Assembly: GCA_019359395.1 (NCBI GenBank)
Contig: JAHHHK010000048.1
Span: forward strand, 1 to 36,629
DNA from: Komarekiella atlantica HA4396-MV6
GTDB taxonomy: Bacteria; Cyanobacteriota; Cyanobacteriia; Cyanobacteriales; Nostocaceae
Reading direction: 5' to 3'
Length of the DNA stretch: 36,629 bases
Position 1 is the stretch's first letter. Each line of letters begins with the position of its first letter. The notes under the pieces were generated by a model. It was given only the letters and a program-made list of their open reading frames with translations, ran no database searches and was not told the origin of the DNA. Below, piece after piece: positions 1-7,787 of this stretch. The position numbers were made by a program, and so were the translations under genes.

Positions 1-1
1 T

Positions 2-106
2 GAGTGCCAAGTATGGGTTGAGGAAATGGTCAGTTCCATTCGCAATAAGCAGGCATATTATCAGCGAGGTTTAAGGGCTAGGAAACTTATACAGCAAGCA
101 CTTTAG
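2..106 (+). CDS. C-terminal end of an unidentified protein (partial)
   Basis: An open frame enters from the left edge and ends at a TAG at 104-106, giving 34 residues that start ECQVWVEEMV and finish RKLIQQAL. The short, charged, helical tail with WVEE and AYYQ motifs would suit the C-terminus of a glycosyltransferase, but it is too short to assign. It ends only 5 bp before the Crp-like fragment that follows, in another frame. Whether it is a real gene end or part of a rearrangement junction cannot be decided here. Confidence 0.35.
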   Translation, partial: ECQVWVEEMVSSIRNKQAYYQRGLRARKLIQQAL

Positions 107-111
107 CTCGT

Positions 112-501
112 TTGTCGCCCCTTGAAGGTGGATACCTTCAAAGTCTGCTACTGCGTTATGTACAAGCTACATACACTGAACTTGCACAGGGAGCTGCCTG
201 CAACCGTCTTCATACGCTAGAGGAGCGACTCGCCCGTTGGTTACTGACAGTTAATGATCGTTTACAACTAGAGAATTTTCCGCTCACTCAAGAATTTATT
301 GCTCAAATGCTGGGTGTGCGTCGTTCTGGTGTCACAGTAGCAGCTAGCACCCTTAGCCGAGCCGGAATGATCAGTTACAACCGTGGTAAAATTAGTATTA
401 TGAATCGAGAGGATTTAGAAGCTACTTCCTGCGAGTGTTATCGAGTCATCCAAAACGAATTTACTCGGTTACTGAACAATAAACCTCGGCACAATTTATA
501 G
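112..501 (+). CDS. Crp/Fnr-family DNA-binding domain, sensor domain missing
   Basis: This 129-residue product matches the C-terminal half of cyanobacterial Crp/Fnr regulators. It has the dimerisation-helix region (LLLRYVQATYTELAQ, about 11-26), the CNRLHTLEERLARWLL segment (30-45), a helix-turn-helix (about 58-86, including LGVRRSGVTVAAS) and a wing (GKISIMNRE). It closes with the family's typical SCECY motif. The roughly 110-residue N-terminal cyclic-nucleotide/effector fold is absent. The frame is closed upstream by a TAG at 79-81, and the preceding bases do not encode that fold in any frame I read. The only in-frame start near the 5' end is TTG at 112, with no obvious ribosome-binding site. 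It is either a truncated regulator that still binds DNA or a pseudogene; I favour a pseudogene or a stand-alone DNA-binding fragment. Confidence 0.6.
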   Translation: MSPLEGGYLQSLLLRYVQATYTELAQGAACNRLHTLEERLARWLLTVNDRLQLENFPLTQEFIAQMLGVRRSGVTVAASTLSRAGMISYNRGKISIMNREDLEATSCECYRVIQNEFTRLLNNKPRHNL

Positions 502-659
502 ATAAGTCTTTTTGTGCCTCTATGTGCGAAACCGGACAGACTCACGGAAGTGATTAGATTTACTCTATAAGAAAGTGACATTATTATGCCATTTATAAAC
601 GTCTGCATCGTAATGTAATTGCTATTCTCAGGTGTTAAAACTACACGGTCGTAAGAATA

Positions 660-1070
660 ATGTCTAACGAATCCATGTTTTTTAAAGGTCTACGCCTGCT
701 CGTTGTCGATGACGACCCTGATACGAGGACGCTACTAACCTTTCTATTTGAATTGGACGGAGCAGAGATTGTAACAGCTGCTTCGGCAAGTGAAGCTTTA
801 GAAGTCATCTCATTTTTTAAACCAGATATCCTGATAAGTGATATTTGCTTACCAGATGAAGATGGCTACTCATTATTGAGGAAGGTGAGAAATCTGGAAG
901 CAGGGCGAGGAAGGAAGATTCCAGCTATTGCTCTGACGGCATCTGTTAGCGATGAAGATCGTGTACATGCACTCGCGGCAGGTTTTCAAATATATTTATC
1001 TAAACCAATTGACTTGGAAAAGTTAGCTTGTGTAGTTGCTGATTTGGCTGGACTCAAACAATACGCGTAA
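660..1070 (+). CDS. Single-domain response regulator (CheY-like receiver)
   Basis: This 136-residue protein is a lone receiver domain. It has the acidic pocket VVDDDPD (residues 15-21), the phospho-acceptor Asp61 in SDICLPDEDG, the switch Thr93 in ALTAS and the conserved Lys115 in LSKP. No output domain follows, so it should act through protein contacts, either as a phosphorelay intermediate or by controlling a partner, as is common for CheY/CheB-like orphan receivers in cyanobacteria. No histidine kinase lies beside it; the kinase at 7788-9566 is distant and on the other strand, so a partnership cannot be inferred. The start is ATG at 660. It has its own upstream intergenic region of about 160 bp. 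Confidence 0.9.
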   Translation: MSNESMFFKGLRLLVVDDDPDTRTLLTFLFELDGAEIVTAASASEALEVISFFKPDILISDICLPDEDGYSLLRKVRNLEAGRGRKIPAIALTASVSDEDRVHALAAGFQIYLSKPIDLEKLACVVADLAGLKQYA

Positions 1071-1135
1071 AGGGGACTAGGGATTGGGTATTATGGCGGT
1101 TCCCGCATAAGTTAAGGTACAGAAAAAAGATAATT

Positions 1136-1282
1136 AACCACAGCGAAAAGTTTGCGCGTTCGGGTAACAGGAGCGCAAAACTTTTCAAGACAGCGAAAAG
1201 TTCTGCGGGAGGGTTTCCCTCTCTTACGAGACGCTAACGCGAACCGCAGGAAACTTTTCAAGACAGATAAACAAAGATATTC
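1136..1282 (+). repeat. Dispersed hairpin repeat, two units (copy 1)
   Basis: The repeat begins AACCACAGCG and holds two tandem units about 50 bp apart. Each has a GAAAAGTTTGCGC-type left arm and a GCGCAAAACTTTTC-type right arm, so each can fold into a long hairpin. The second unit carries an inner segment with CTGCGGG and GAACCGCAG. Related copies lie at 4353 and 27064. The 340-bp gap 1071-1410 contains this repeat, the palindrome at 1283 and a short CCCCAGT-type run near 1361, and no gene. Confidence 0.75.
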
Positions 1283-1311
1283 GTAGGGACACGGCATTGC
1301 CGTGTCCCTAC
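1283..1311. repeat. 29-bp palindrome, GTAGGGACA type
   Basis: Two perfect 14-bp arms (GTAGGGACACGGCA and its complement) surround a single T. Palindromes of the same design, GTAGAGACGTT with a central CAT or CATG, occur at 28858-28886 and 34389-34416. This is a dispersed intergenic element of cyanobacterial type that could form a transcript hairpin. Confidence 0.75.
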
Positions 1312-1410
1312 CCGTGTGCTAAGTATTTGAGATTGGGTATTGATTATTTATTCACCTAGTCCCCAGTCCCAAAAAGCAAGCCTGCACTGCTTTTAGCAGT
1401 ATAATGTCGC

Positions 1411-3984
1411 GTGATTTCAATAATGATGCGGCGACACCCATACATGAAAAGCTCCAGAAAAGGTTGGTTGCGTAAAAGGCTCAAAATCACCGCGATTGTG
1501 CTGTTAGTACTGGGGTTTTCGCTAGTAGGATTTGTCACCTATACTGTGCGCCAATCCTTTGCCGTAGAGAGTGGTACAATTCAAGTACCTGGAATTAAAG
1601 CAGAAGTAACTGTCCAGCGCGACAACTGGGGAATTCCCCATATTTGGGCTGCTAACTCGCACGATTTATTCATGGCGCAAGGTTACATCCATGCCCAAGA
1701 CCGTTTCTGGCAAATGGATTTTTGGCGGCACATCGGTTCTGGGCGACTGGCAGAAATCTTTGGTTCCTCCCAAGTAGAAACTGATAGGTATCTGCGGACA
1801 ATGGGTTGGGCAAGAGTAGCGCAACAAGAAATCCAGCAAATGGATGCAGAGATGAAGGCAAATCTGCAATCCTATGCTGATGGGGTAAATGCTTATCTGA
1901 CGCAGCGTCAAGGCAGCGCCCTAAGTCTGGAATACGCTGTACTGCAATTTTTGAATCCTAGTTATAAACCAGAACCTTGGCAACCGCTACACTCCCTGAC
2001 TTGGGGCAAAGTGATGGCTTACGACTTGGGCAGAAATTTTGAGAGTGAAATTGAACGTACCATTTTGCTCAAAACTCTTACTCCTGCTCAGGTGGAAGAA
2101 CTTTTCCCGTCTTATCCTGAAGATTTGCCAGTGATTTTGCCTGGGTTCCGAGGAAGAGGGGTTGGGAGCAGGGGGCTGGGGGCTGGGAGCAGGGAGCAGG
2201 GGGCTGGGGGGGAAATTACTACGGTCTTGAAGTCAATTACTCAGCCGATGATGGCTTTGGAAAAACTTATAGGCAGTACGGGAATAGGTATTGGCTCGAA
2301 TAGCTGGGTGATATCTGGTGGGCGTACGGCTACAGGTAAGCCGATTTTGGCGAATGACCCTCATTTGGCTGTGCAAATACCTTCTATCTGGTATGAGATT
2401 GGTTTACATTGTACAACCAAGGGGGCAGAATGTCCTTACAATGTTACTGGCTTTTCCTTTGCGGGAATGTTGGGAGTGATTGTCGGTCATAGCGATCGCA
2501 TTGCCTGGGGTGTCACCAATGTACAATCAGACGTGATGGATTTATACATTGAGAAAATCAACCCAAACAACCCCAACCAGTACGAGGTTAACGGCAAGTG
2601 GGTAGATATGCAATTGGTGAAAGAGACAATTCAAGTTGCAGGGAGTCAGCCGATTGTCCAAACAGTCCGCTACACCAGACATGGGCCGATTCTCTCTGAT
2701 GTTTCACCCGATTTGAAGCAGTTTAATCAAAATCAGCGAGTCAAACTACCACAAAACTATGCTGTTGCTCTGCGTTGGACAGCCTTAGAACCATCTAAAC
2801 TGGCATATTCAATTGGGCAGATGAATCGCGCTCAAAACTGGCAAGAATTCCGCGCCGCGGCTCAAAACTTTGATGTTCCTGCTCAGAATTTGGTTTACGC
2901 AGACATCGAAGGCAATATTGGCTATCAATTGCCTGGGAAGTTCCCCATCCGCGCAAAAGGAGAAGGACGCTATCCCGTTCCTGGTTGGACAGATGAATAT
3001 GAATGGCAAGGCTATATTGACTTTGAGCAATTACCCACAAGTTTCAATCCATCCCAAGGCTATATTGCTACCGCAAATAATTTGGTTGCAAGTGAATATC
3101 CTTACCTAATTACTACCGACTGGGTTTATGGCTACCGGGCAAAGCGCATTACTGAGATGATTGAACAGCAAAGCCAGCCAATTTCTCTAGACTATGTGCA
3201 GCAGATGCAGGGTGACAATCGAAATTTGAATGCACAGATGCTAGTGCCATTGCTGCAAACTATTTCTCTGAATACGCCCCGCCAGGAAGCAGCGCGGAAA
3301 TTACTGCTGGATTGGGATTTGCAATTAGGAATGTCGTCGCCTGCTGCTGCCCTCTTTGAGATATTCTGGAAGCATTTGCTAGCTGATACTTTCCACGATC
3401 AGTTACCTCAAGAGTACTTTCCCGATGGTGGCGATCGCTGGTATGCTGTAATCAAAAATCTCGCCAAACAGCCTAATAGCATCTGGTGGGACAACCGCAA
3501 CACGCAAATAGTAGAAAACCGCGACCAAATTTTGCGACAAGCTTTTACAGGAGCCGTAGACGAACTCGAACGTCTTCAAAGCAAAGACCCAAAAAATTGG
3601 AACTGGGGCAAATTACACACCATCACCTTTCGCAATGGCACGTTAGGGAAATCTGGAGTTGCACCGATTGAAGCTTTGTTTAATCGTGGTTCTTTCCCAA
3701 CTGCGGGTAATGGGGAAACTGTGAACGCTAACCGTTGGAGGGCAAACAAATCCTTTGAAGTGACTGATATTCCTTCTATGCGGATGATTGTAGATTTGGA
3801 CAATTTGGATAACTCATTAGCTATTCACACCCCTGGACAGTCAGGTCATGCGTTCCATCAACACTACGCTGATATGGTTGACCCTTGGGGTAAGATTGAA
3901 TATCACCCTATGCTGTGGAAACCAAAGACAATTGTAGCAAGGACTGCTGCAACACTCAGGTTACAGCAGTTTTCAGGTAAATAG
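1411..3984 (+). CDS. Penicillin acylase-family (Ntn) amidohydrolase, likely acyl-homoserine lactone acylase
   Basis: The protein (857 residues from the GTG at 1411; ATGs at 1423, 1426 and 1444 are alternative starts) has a basic N-terminus and one membrane/signal segment (about 27-47). The alpha-chain region contains DNWGIPHIWA (71-80) and AQGYIHAQDRFWQMD. The autocatalytic site GSNSW places the N-terminal nucleophile at Ser296, followed by ANDPHL, as in penicillin and AHL acylases. The product should be a membrane-associated or periplasmic heterodimer that hydrolyses amide-linked acyl groups. Anabaena has an AHL acylase of this family and size (AiiC), so quorum-signal degradation or recycling is a reasonable guess, but the substrate cannot be read from sequence. 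The inter-chain spacer, about 246-267, is written by a G-rich heptamer tract (2158-2213). Confidence 0.88.
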   Translation: MISIMMRRHPYMKSSRKGWLRKRLKITAIVLLVLGFSLVGFVTYTVRQSFAVESGTIQVPGIKAEVTVQRDNWGIPHIWAANSHDLFMAQGYIHAQDRFWQMDFWRHIGSGRLAEIFGSSQVETDRYLRTMGWARVAQQEIQQMDAEMKANLQSYADGVNAYLTQRQGSALSLEYAVLQFLNPSYKPEPWQPLHSLTWGKVMAYDLGRNFESEIERTILLKTLTPAQVEELFPSYPEDLPVILPGFRGRGVGSRGLGAGSREQGAGGEITTVLKSITQPMMALEKLIGSTGIGIGSNSWVISGGRTATGKPILANDPHLAVQIPSIWYEIGLHCTTKGAECPYNVTGFSFAGMLGVIVGHSDRIAWGVTNVQSDVMDLYIEKINPNNPNQYEVNGKWVDMQLVKETIQVAGSQPIVQTVRYTRHGPILSDVSPDLKQFNQNQRVKLPQNYAVALRWTALEPSKLAYSIGQMNRAQNWQEFRAAAQNFDVPAQNLVYADIEGNIGYQLPGKFPIRAKGEGRYPVPGWTDEYEWQGYIDFEQLPTSFNPSQGYIATANNLVASEYPYLITTDWVYGYRAKRITEMIEQQSQPISLDYVQQMQGDNRNLNAQMLVPLLQTISLNTPRQEAARKLLLDWDLQLGMSSPAAALFEIFWKHLLADTFHDQLPQEYFPDGGDRWYAVIKNLAKQPNSIWWDNRNTQIVENRDQILRQAFTGAVDELERLQSKDPKNWNWGKLHTITFRNGTLGKSGVAPIEALFNRGSFPTAGNGETVNANRWRANKSFEVTDIPSMRMIVDLDNLDNSLAIHTPGQSGHAFHQHYADMVDPWGKIEYHPMLWKPKTIVARTAATLRLQQFSGK
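2158..2213 (+). repeat. Heptanucleotide tract inside the acylase gene
   Basis: Eight consecutive 7-bp units of GGGGCTG / GGAGCAG type encode a Gly/Ser/Arg-rich stretch (about residues 250-268). The tract falls just upstream of the Ser296 cleavage site, in the spacer that is normally excised from penicillin acylase precursors. It belongs to the class of cyanobacterial short tandemly repeated heptamers also seen in menE and menC. Confidence 0.85.
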
Positions 3985-4115
3985 ACCACAGTGAGCCAAG
4001 AGAGCAGGGAAAGCTGGGGAAGCAAATACAAGAATCAGAGATAGCAAACGCTTATACTCTTTATCCAGTAATAATTTGAGCTATTTAGCTATCACATAAC
4101 TTTTAAAGACTCATT

Positions 4116-4355
4116 ATGTCTAAACGCAATTTGCTTAAAGGCCGTACTACTAGTTCAGTTGCTCTATAACCAGAAGTTGCGATCGCAGTTATTGGACTGT
4201 TATCTGCAACTGCTGATGGTGAAGGCATAACCATAGAAGAAGAATATGCTTTAAGTGAAATGCTAGGTAGCGTTTTCCAATTTGGGGATTACTCTGATGA
4301 AGATTTTGAAGAATTGATACAGAAAGTCGCCAGCTTGCTAGAAGATAAATCTAAC
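4116..4355 (+). pseudogene. TerB-family (tellurite-resistance-like) protein, broken
   Basis: The reading frame starts with ATG at 4116 (MSKRNLLKGR), meets a TAA at 4167-4169 (codon 18), and continues in the same frame through PEVAIAVIGLLSATADGEG and EEEYALSEMLGSVFQF to VASLLEDKS. This matches the first half of cyanobacterial TerB-like proteins (helical, with the acidic ADGEG motif), which are about 140 residues long. The second half is missing: homology stops exactly where the dispersed hairpin repeat begins (about 4353), and the frame then runs through the repeat to a stop near 4467. There are thus two lesions, an internal stop and a repeat insertion or deletion at the 3' end. A downstream ATG at 4260 gives only a short fragment. 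Confidence 0.7.
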
Positions 4356-4432
4356 CACAGCGAAAAGTTTGCGCGTCCGGGTTTCCCGGCGCAAAACTTT
4401 TCAAGACAGATATTTATCTATGTTCATCTGTT
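4353..4432 (+). repeat. Dispersed hairpin repeat (copy 2), ending the TerB pseudogene
   Basis: One unit of the family seen at 1136 and 27064: AACCACAGCG, a left arm GAAAAGTTTGCGCG, a right arm GCGCAAAACTTTTC, then AAGACAGAT and a TTTATCT-type end. It directly abuts the last TerB-like codon. Confidence 0.7.
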
Positions 4433-4461
4433 TGTTCCGATTTTTGCAAGAAGTCTATTGT

Positions 4462-5079
4462 TTAGTTAGAAATTGGTACATTTTTAAATGCGGCTGTATC
4501 TGGTACAAAAATATCCAGGTTTTTGACACCATCGGGAACTCTGACCCAAATATAAGCATCAGCCGAGGCATTTGGACGTAGTGGATACAAAGCAACGCCT
4601 CCTGTTGAGCGATCTGCGGCAACTCCTTTGTAGGTTTCGCTAGTTTCGGGATTACGAGCTGTCGTACTAGCGATCGATATAATATCACTACCACTAACTC
4701 TGTCTGTCGCCTTGCGACGGATACGCATTTGTACATTCACCACATCACGGTTTCCGGATTCTGGATCTTTAATCCGTTTTGCTGAAAGTAACTCCACTTC
4801 TGCCTTAGTGCCAAAAGCAGGCTGTACAAATTGACCAGGCTGAATTGATGAGGTAGTAGCGGTTGCTGATGTTGTTTGATCTGGGGATGGAGATGCTATT
4901 GGTTCTGAGGAAATTGATTTTTCAGTAGAAGTTGGCGCTGGAGCAGTATTACTACCCGTGTTATTATTAATAGTATTTAGCGTCTGTCGCAGTGCAAAAA
5001 CTTCGTAAGCTGCATAGCCACCACATACTAAAGCTAAACTAGATAGTAATACAGCCACACCAGACAGAAATGTACTCAC
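4462..5079 (-). CDS. Membrane-anchored protein of unknown function with Ser/Thr/Pro-rich linker
   Basis: This 205-residue protein has one N-terminal hydrophobic segment (about 5-25, LSGVAVLLSSLALVCGGYAAYEVF), a low-complexity linker rich in Ser, Thr, Pro and Ala (about 40-80), and a C-terminal globular region (about 85-205). The globular region is beta-rich (KAEVELLSAKRI, VVNVQMRIRRK, AYIWVRVPDGV). The layout suggests a periplasmic domain tethered to the inner membrane, with a fold reminiscent of DUF4352-like immunoglobulin-type domains, but I do not recognise the family. The start at 5079 is GTG. The frame stays open upstream to about 5157 without an ATG, so a slightly longer N-terminus is possible. 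It is convergent with the TerB pseudogene and divergent from dacB. Confidence 0.7.
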   Translation of the reverse strand: MSTFLSGVAVLLSSLALVCGGYAAYEVFALRQTLNTINNNTGSNTAPAPTSTEKSISSEPIASPSPDQTTSATATTSSIQPGQFVQPAFGTKAEVELLSAKRIKDPESGNRDVVNVQMRIRRKATDRVSGSDIISIASTTARNPETSETYKGVAADRSTGGVALYPLRPNASADAYIWVRVPDGVKNLDIFVPDTAAFKNVPISN

Positions 5080-5271
5080 ACCGTTGCCTCGATTTCGTAT
5101 TTTTATAAATGCAGGTTTGTTACCTTTTAATTTTATAATGAACTGCTTAGGTATTCAAATATATCGGCATCTTTTCTAGACAAATTTAGTCAGTATACTT
5201 AGCAACTTCTGTTTTAACAAAGAAGTCAAGGTTAAGCTGATAAAATCTATCATGAGCAGAAGGGGTATTTA

Positions 5272-6747
5272 GTGAAATTTAATGCATTTAAAAAACCACT
5301 GAGTTTTTTACTGTTATTCTTGTCTACTCAAATAGCGTTTAGTTCTAGAGTTGCTAAAGCACAAACGCAAATCGCACCGACAACTCCCACAAAATCAATT
5401 TGCTCTGCCCAACTGGCAACGGCTATAGATACTGTAATCAATCGTCCTCTATTTAGTCGGGCCCGTTGGGGTATTTTAGTACAACCACTTGCAACCACGC
5501 AAACTCTTTACAATCGAGATGCTCAGAAATATTTTACTCCAGCTTCTAATGTCAAGCTGCTGACAACAGCTGCCGCATTGCAACAGCTTGGGGGCAATTT
5601 TCGTTTTCGTACTTCAATTTATGACAATGGCAATGGTGTTTTGCGTGTTGTTGGTAGGGGAGATCCCAGTTTAAATGATACTCACTTACAATATTTAGCA
5701 AAGCAGTTGAAACAGAAAGGTATTATTCAAATTAAACAGTTGATTGCCGATGATAGTTATATTCAAGGAGAAATTGTTAACCCCACTTGGCAATGGGAAG
5801 ATTTGCAGTCAGATTATGGCGCACCAGTCAGCAGCTTTATTCTAAATCAAAATATTTTTAGCTTGAAGCTTCTACCGCAAACTATAGGTAAAGTTTCACA
5901 AGTTGTGTGGGATGATATTAACGAGGCTAAACAATGGCGAACAATTAATCAGTCAGTCACAGTTGAAGAAACTCAACCCACTAATATCAATTTTACCCGC
6001 GATTTATCAGGAACAGTATTGCGAATTCAAGGACAAATAACAGCAAATTCTGAACCATATTTACTCAATTTGCCTATAGTTGATCCTAATTATTACTTCT
6101 TACGGCGCTTTCGTAATGCTTTGGTAACAGAAAAAATTACCTTGGGGCAAACATTCGTACTAACTGGTGGTACTAATAAACAGGAAATTGCAGTTGTAGA
6201 GTCGCCACCTTTATCGGAATTATTATTAGAGACGAATGTAAATAGTAATAATCTTTATGCTGAGGCGCTACTTAGAGCATTAGCTGTGAGAAAACCAAGA
6301 GTGCAAAATCAAACAAGCGCTGATGTCGGGTTAGAAGTTGTCAAAGCGAGTTTAACTCAATTGGGAGTTGATCCCGCAAATTATGTTTTGGTGGATGGTT
6401 CAGGGTTATCACGTCGTGATTTAGCGACTCCAGAAGCTTTTGTACAAACTTTGCGAGGAATAGCGAGAACACCAGCAGCATTTGTGTATCGCGCATCTTT
6501 ACCTATTGCTGGGAAAAGCGGTACTCTGAAAAATCGCTTTCGTAACACACCCGCAGAGGGTATTGTGCAAGCAAAAACTGGCACTATGACGGGTGTGGTT
6601 TCCCTATCTGGATATGTGAATGCGCTTAGGTATGAGCCGTTAATTTTCAGTATTATTGTCAATCAATCGGAACAGCCAGCAACAGTTGTGCGGCAGGCAA
6701 TTGATGAAATTGTGGTGTTATTGACGCGGTTGCAGAGCAATTGCTAA
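5272..6747 (+). CDS. dacB: D-alanyl-D-alanine carboxypeptidase/endopeptidase (PBP4, peptidase S13)
   Basis: This periplasmic penicillin-binding protein trims or cleaves peptidoglycan cross-links. The 491-residue product starts with a signal peptide (about 1-30, ending AKA-Q). It has the three active-site motifs: SxxK at Ser92-Lys95 (PASNVKLL), SxN at Ser325-Asn327 (NSNNLYAEAL) and KSG at Lys415-Gly417 (AGKSGTLKNRF). A KTGTM motif follows near the end. The length is close to E. coli PBP4 (477). The GTG start at 5272 is supported by an AAGGGG ribosome-binding site six bases upstream. The gene converges with the FHA gene, with only five bases between their stop codons. Confidence 0.93.
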   Translation: MKFNAFKKPLSFLLLFLSTQIAFSSRVAKAQTQIAPTTPTKSICSAQLATAIDTVINRPLFSRARWGILVQPLATTQTLYNRDAQKYFTPASNVKLLTTAAALQQLGGNFRFRTSIYDNGNGVLRVVGRGDPSLNDTHLQYLAKQLKQKGIIQIKQLIADDSYIQGEIVNPTWQWEDLQSDYGAPVSSFILNQNIFSLKLLPQTIGKVSQVVWDDINEAKQWRTINQSVTVEETQPTNINFTRDLSGTVLRIQGQITANSEPYLLNLPIVDPNYYFLRRFRNALVTEKITLGQTFVLTGGTNKQEIAVVESPPLSELLLETNVNSNNLYAEALLRALAVRKPRVQNQTSADVGLEVVKASLTQLGVDPANYVLVDGSGLSRRDLATPEAFVQTLRGIARTPAAFVYRASLPIAGKSGTLKNRFRNTPAEGIVQAKTGTMTGVVSLSGYVNALRYEPLIFSIIVNQSEQPATVVRQAIDEIVVLLTRLQSNC

Positions 6748-6752
6748 ATAAG

Positions 6753-7526
6753 CTACTTCTTAATTAAACCCTGGAGCGATCGCAAATCATAATCCAAGAT
6801 TTTACCAGTCGCAAAAAGTTGATATCCAGCAAATAATAAAGCAGAGGATACCAAAATTACAAAAAGATTAACTGACGCGAATACATTACCAGTAAAAGCT
6901 ATTACAGCAATTCCTAGGGCTATTAAAATCCATCCTAAATTAGGGTTTATACGTCGTTGTAAGAGCACGAAAACCCCGGCGCTACATAGCAAGATCCCAG
7001 GAATACGAAAAAAGATCCCAACTCGAATGCTTGCAGTTAAAATTACGACACCTGCAACCATCAAAGCTAAACCTACAAGCTTGGTTGTCTTATCCACCGA
7101 AGTTTTTCTTTGGGTTCCAGCGTCTTGAGACTGAACTGTGTTAGACGAAGGATTTTGTTGATATTGTGGCTTAGCTTGAAGTACAAATGTTACTTTACCT
7201 CCTTGACCGAGGTCTATTCTATCTCCTAAATTTACTTGATAAGGAGTTCTAGGCTTTAACCTGATGTTGTTGAGAAAAGTACCATTGGAGCTTTCCAAGT
7301 CTTCAATGAAGTAATTACTCCCATCTAGCTGAATCTGTGCATGAATACGAGAAACTAAATCAGCATTTGGTAAACTGGAAATATCAATATCTGGGAAAAT
7401 TGGAGCATTTGGTTTACCAACGCGGATTACAGCAAGATTCGGTGGTAAATCAAAAGCAGTGTTAGTCTGCACATGAAACAGCTCTAAACTCAGCCCTGTA
7501 GTGTTGAATGTATTGAAATTTTGCAT
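6753..7526 (-). CDS. FHA-domain membrane protein
   Basis: An N-terminal forkhead-associated domain (about residues 25-120 from the ATG at 7526) binds phosphothreonine peptides in this family. The core motifs are present: IRVGK at the first strand, SRIHAQI with the Ser-Arg-x-His signature, and EDLESSNGTFLNN. A Pro/Gln/Ser linker follows, then a C-terminal half with about four hydrophobic segments (VGLALMVAGVVILTA, IPGILLCSAGVFVLL, GWILIALGIAVIAF, VNLFVILVSSALLF), so the FHA domain should face the cytoplasm. The frame extends upstream to a TTG at 7547, but the ATG at 7526 is the more natural start. No kinase or phosphatase lies next to it, so its partner is unknown. Confidence 0.85.
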   Translation of the reverse strand: MQNFNTFNTTGLSLELFHVQTNTAFDLPPNLAVIRVGKPNAPIFPDIDISSLPNADLVSRIHAQIQLDGSNYFIEDLESSNGTFLNNIRLKPRTPYQVNLGDRIDLGQGGKVTFVLQAKPQYQQNPSSNTVQSQDAGTQRKTSVDKTTKLVGLALMVAGVVILTASIRVGIFFRIPGILLCSAGVFVLLQRRINPNLGWILIALGIAVIAFTGNVFASVNLFVILVSSALLFAGYQLFATGKILDYDLRSLQGLIKK

Positions 7527-7787
7527 GGCTTGTTTTTTGAGGAGCAATTTCCCTAGTTTTATTTGTGCTTAGGTGATATCGCTGTTATAAACTTTAATAT
7601 TCATTTGCAACCGCAGCAAGTTAGTCTATTCGTAGTTGAGTTAATAAAACATAGCAATATCCGGGTAAGTCTCGACTTCATGTCTCAAACTTAGCATAAT
7701 TGGAAATCACTAACAGGTGAAGAAGATAAATCTCCTCCCAAATCTAACGTTAAACTCTTTGGATAGCGCCTCTAACGTTTATCATGT

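Noticed and set aside
1112-1297. 61-codon minus-strand ORF
   Set aside because: It lies entirely within the dispersed hairpin repeat.
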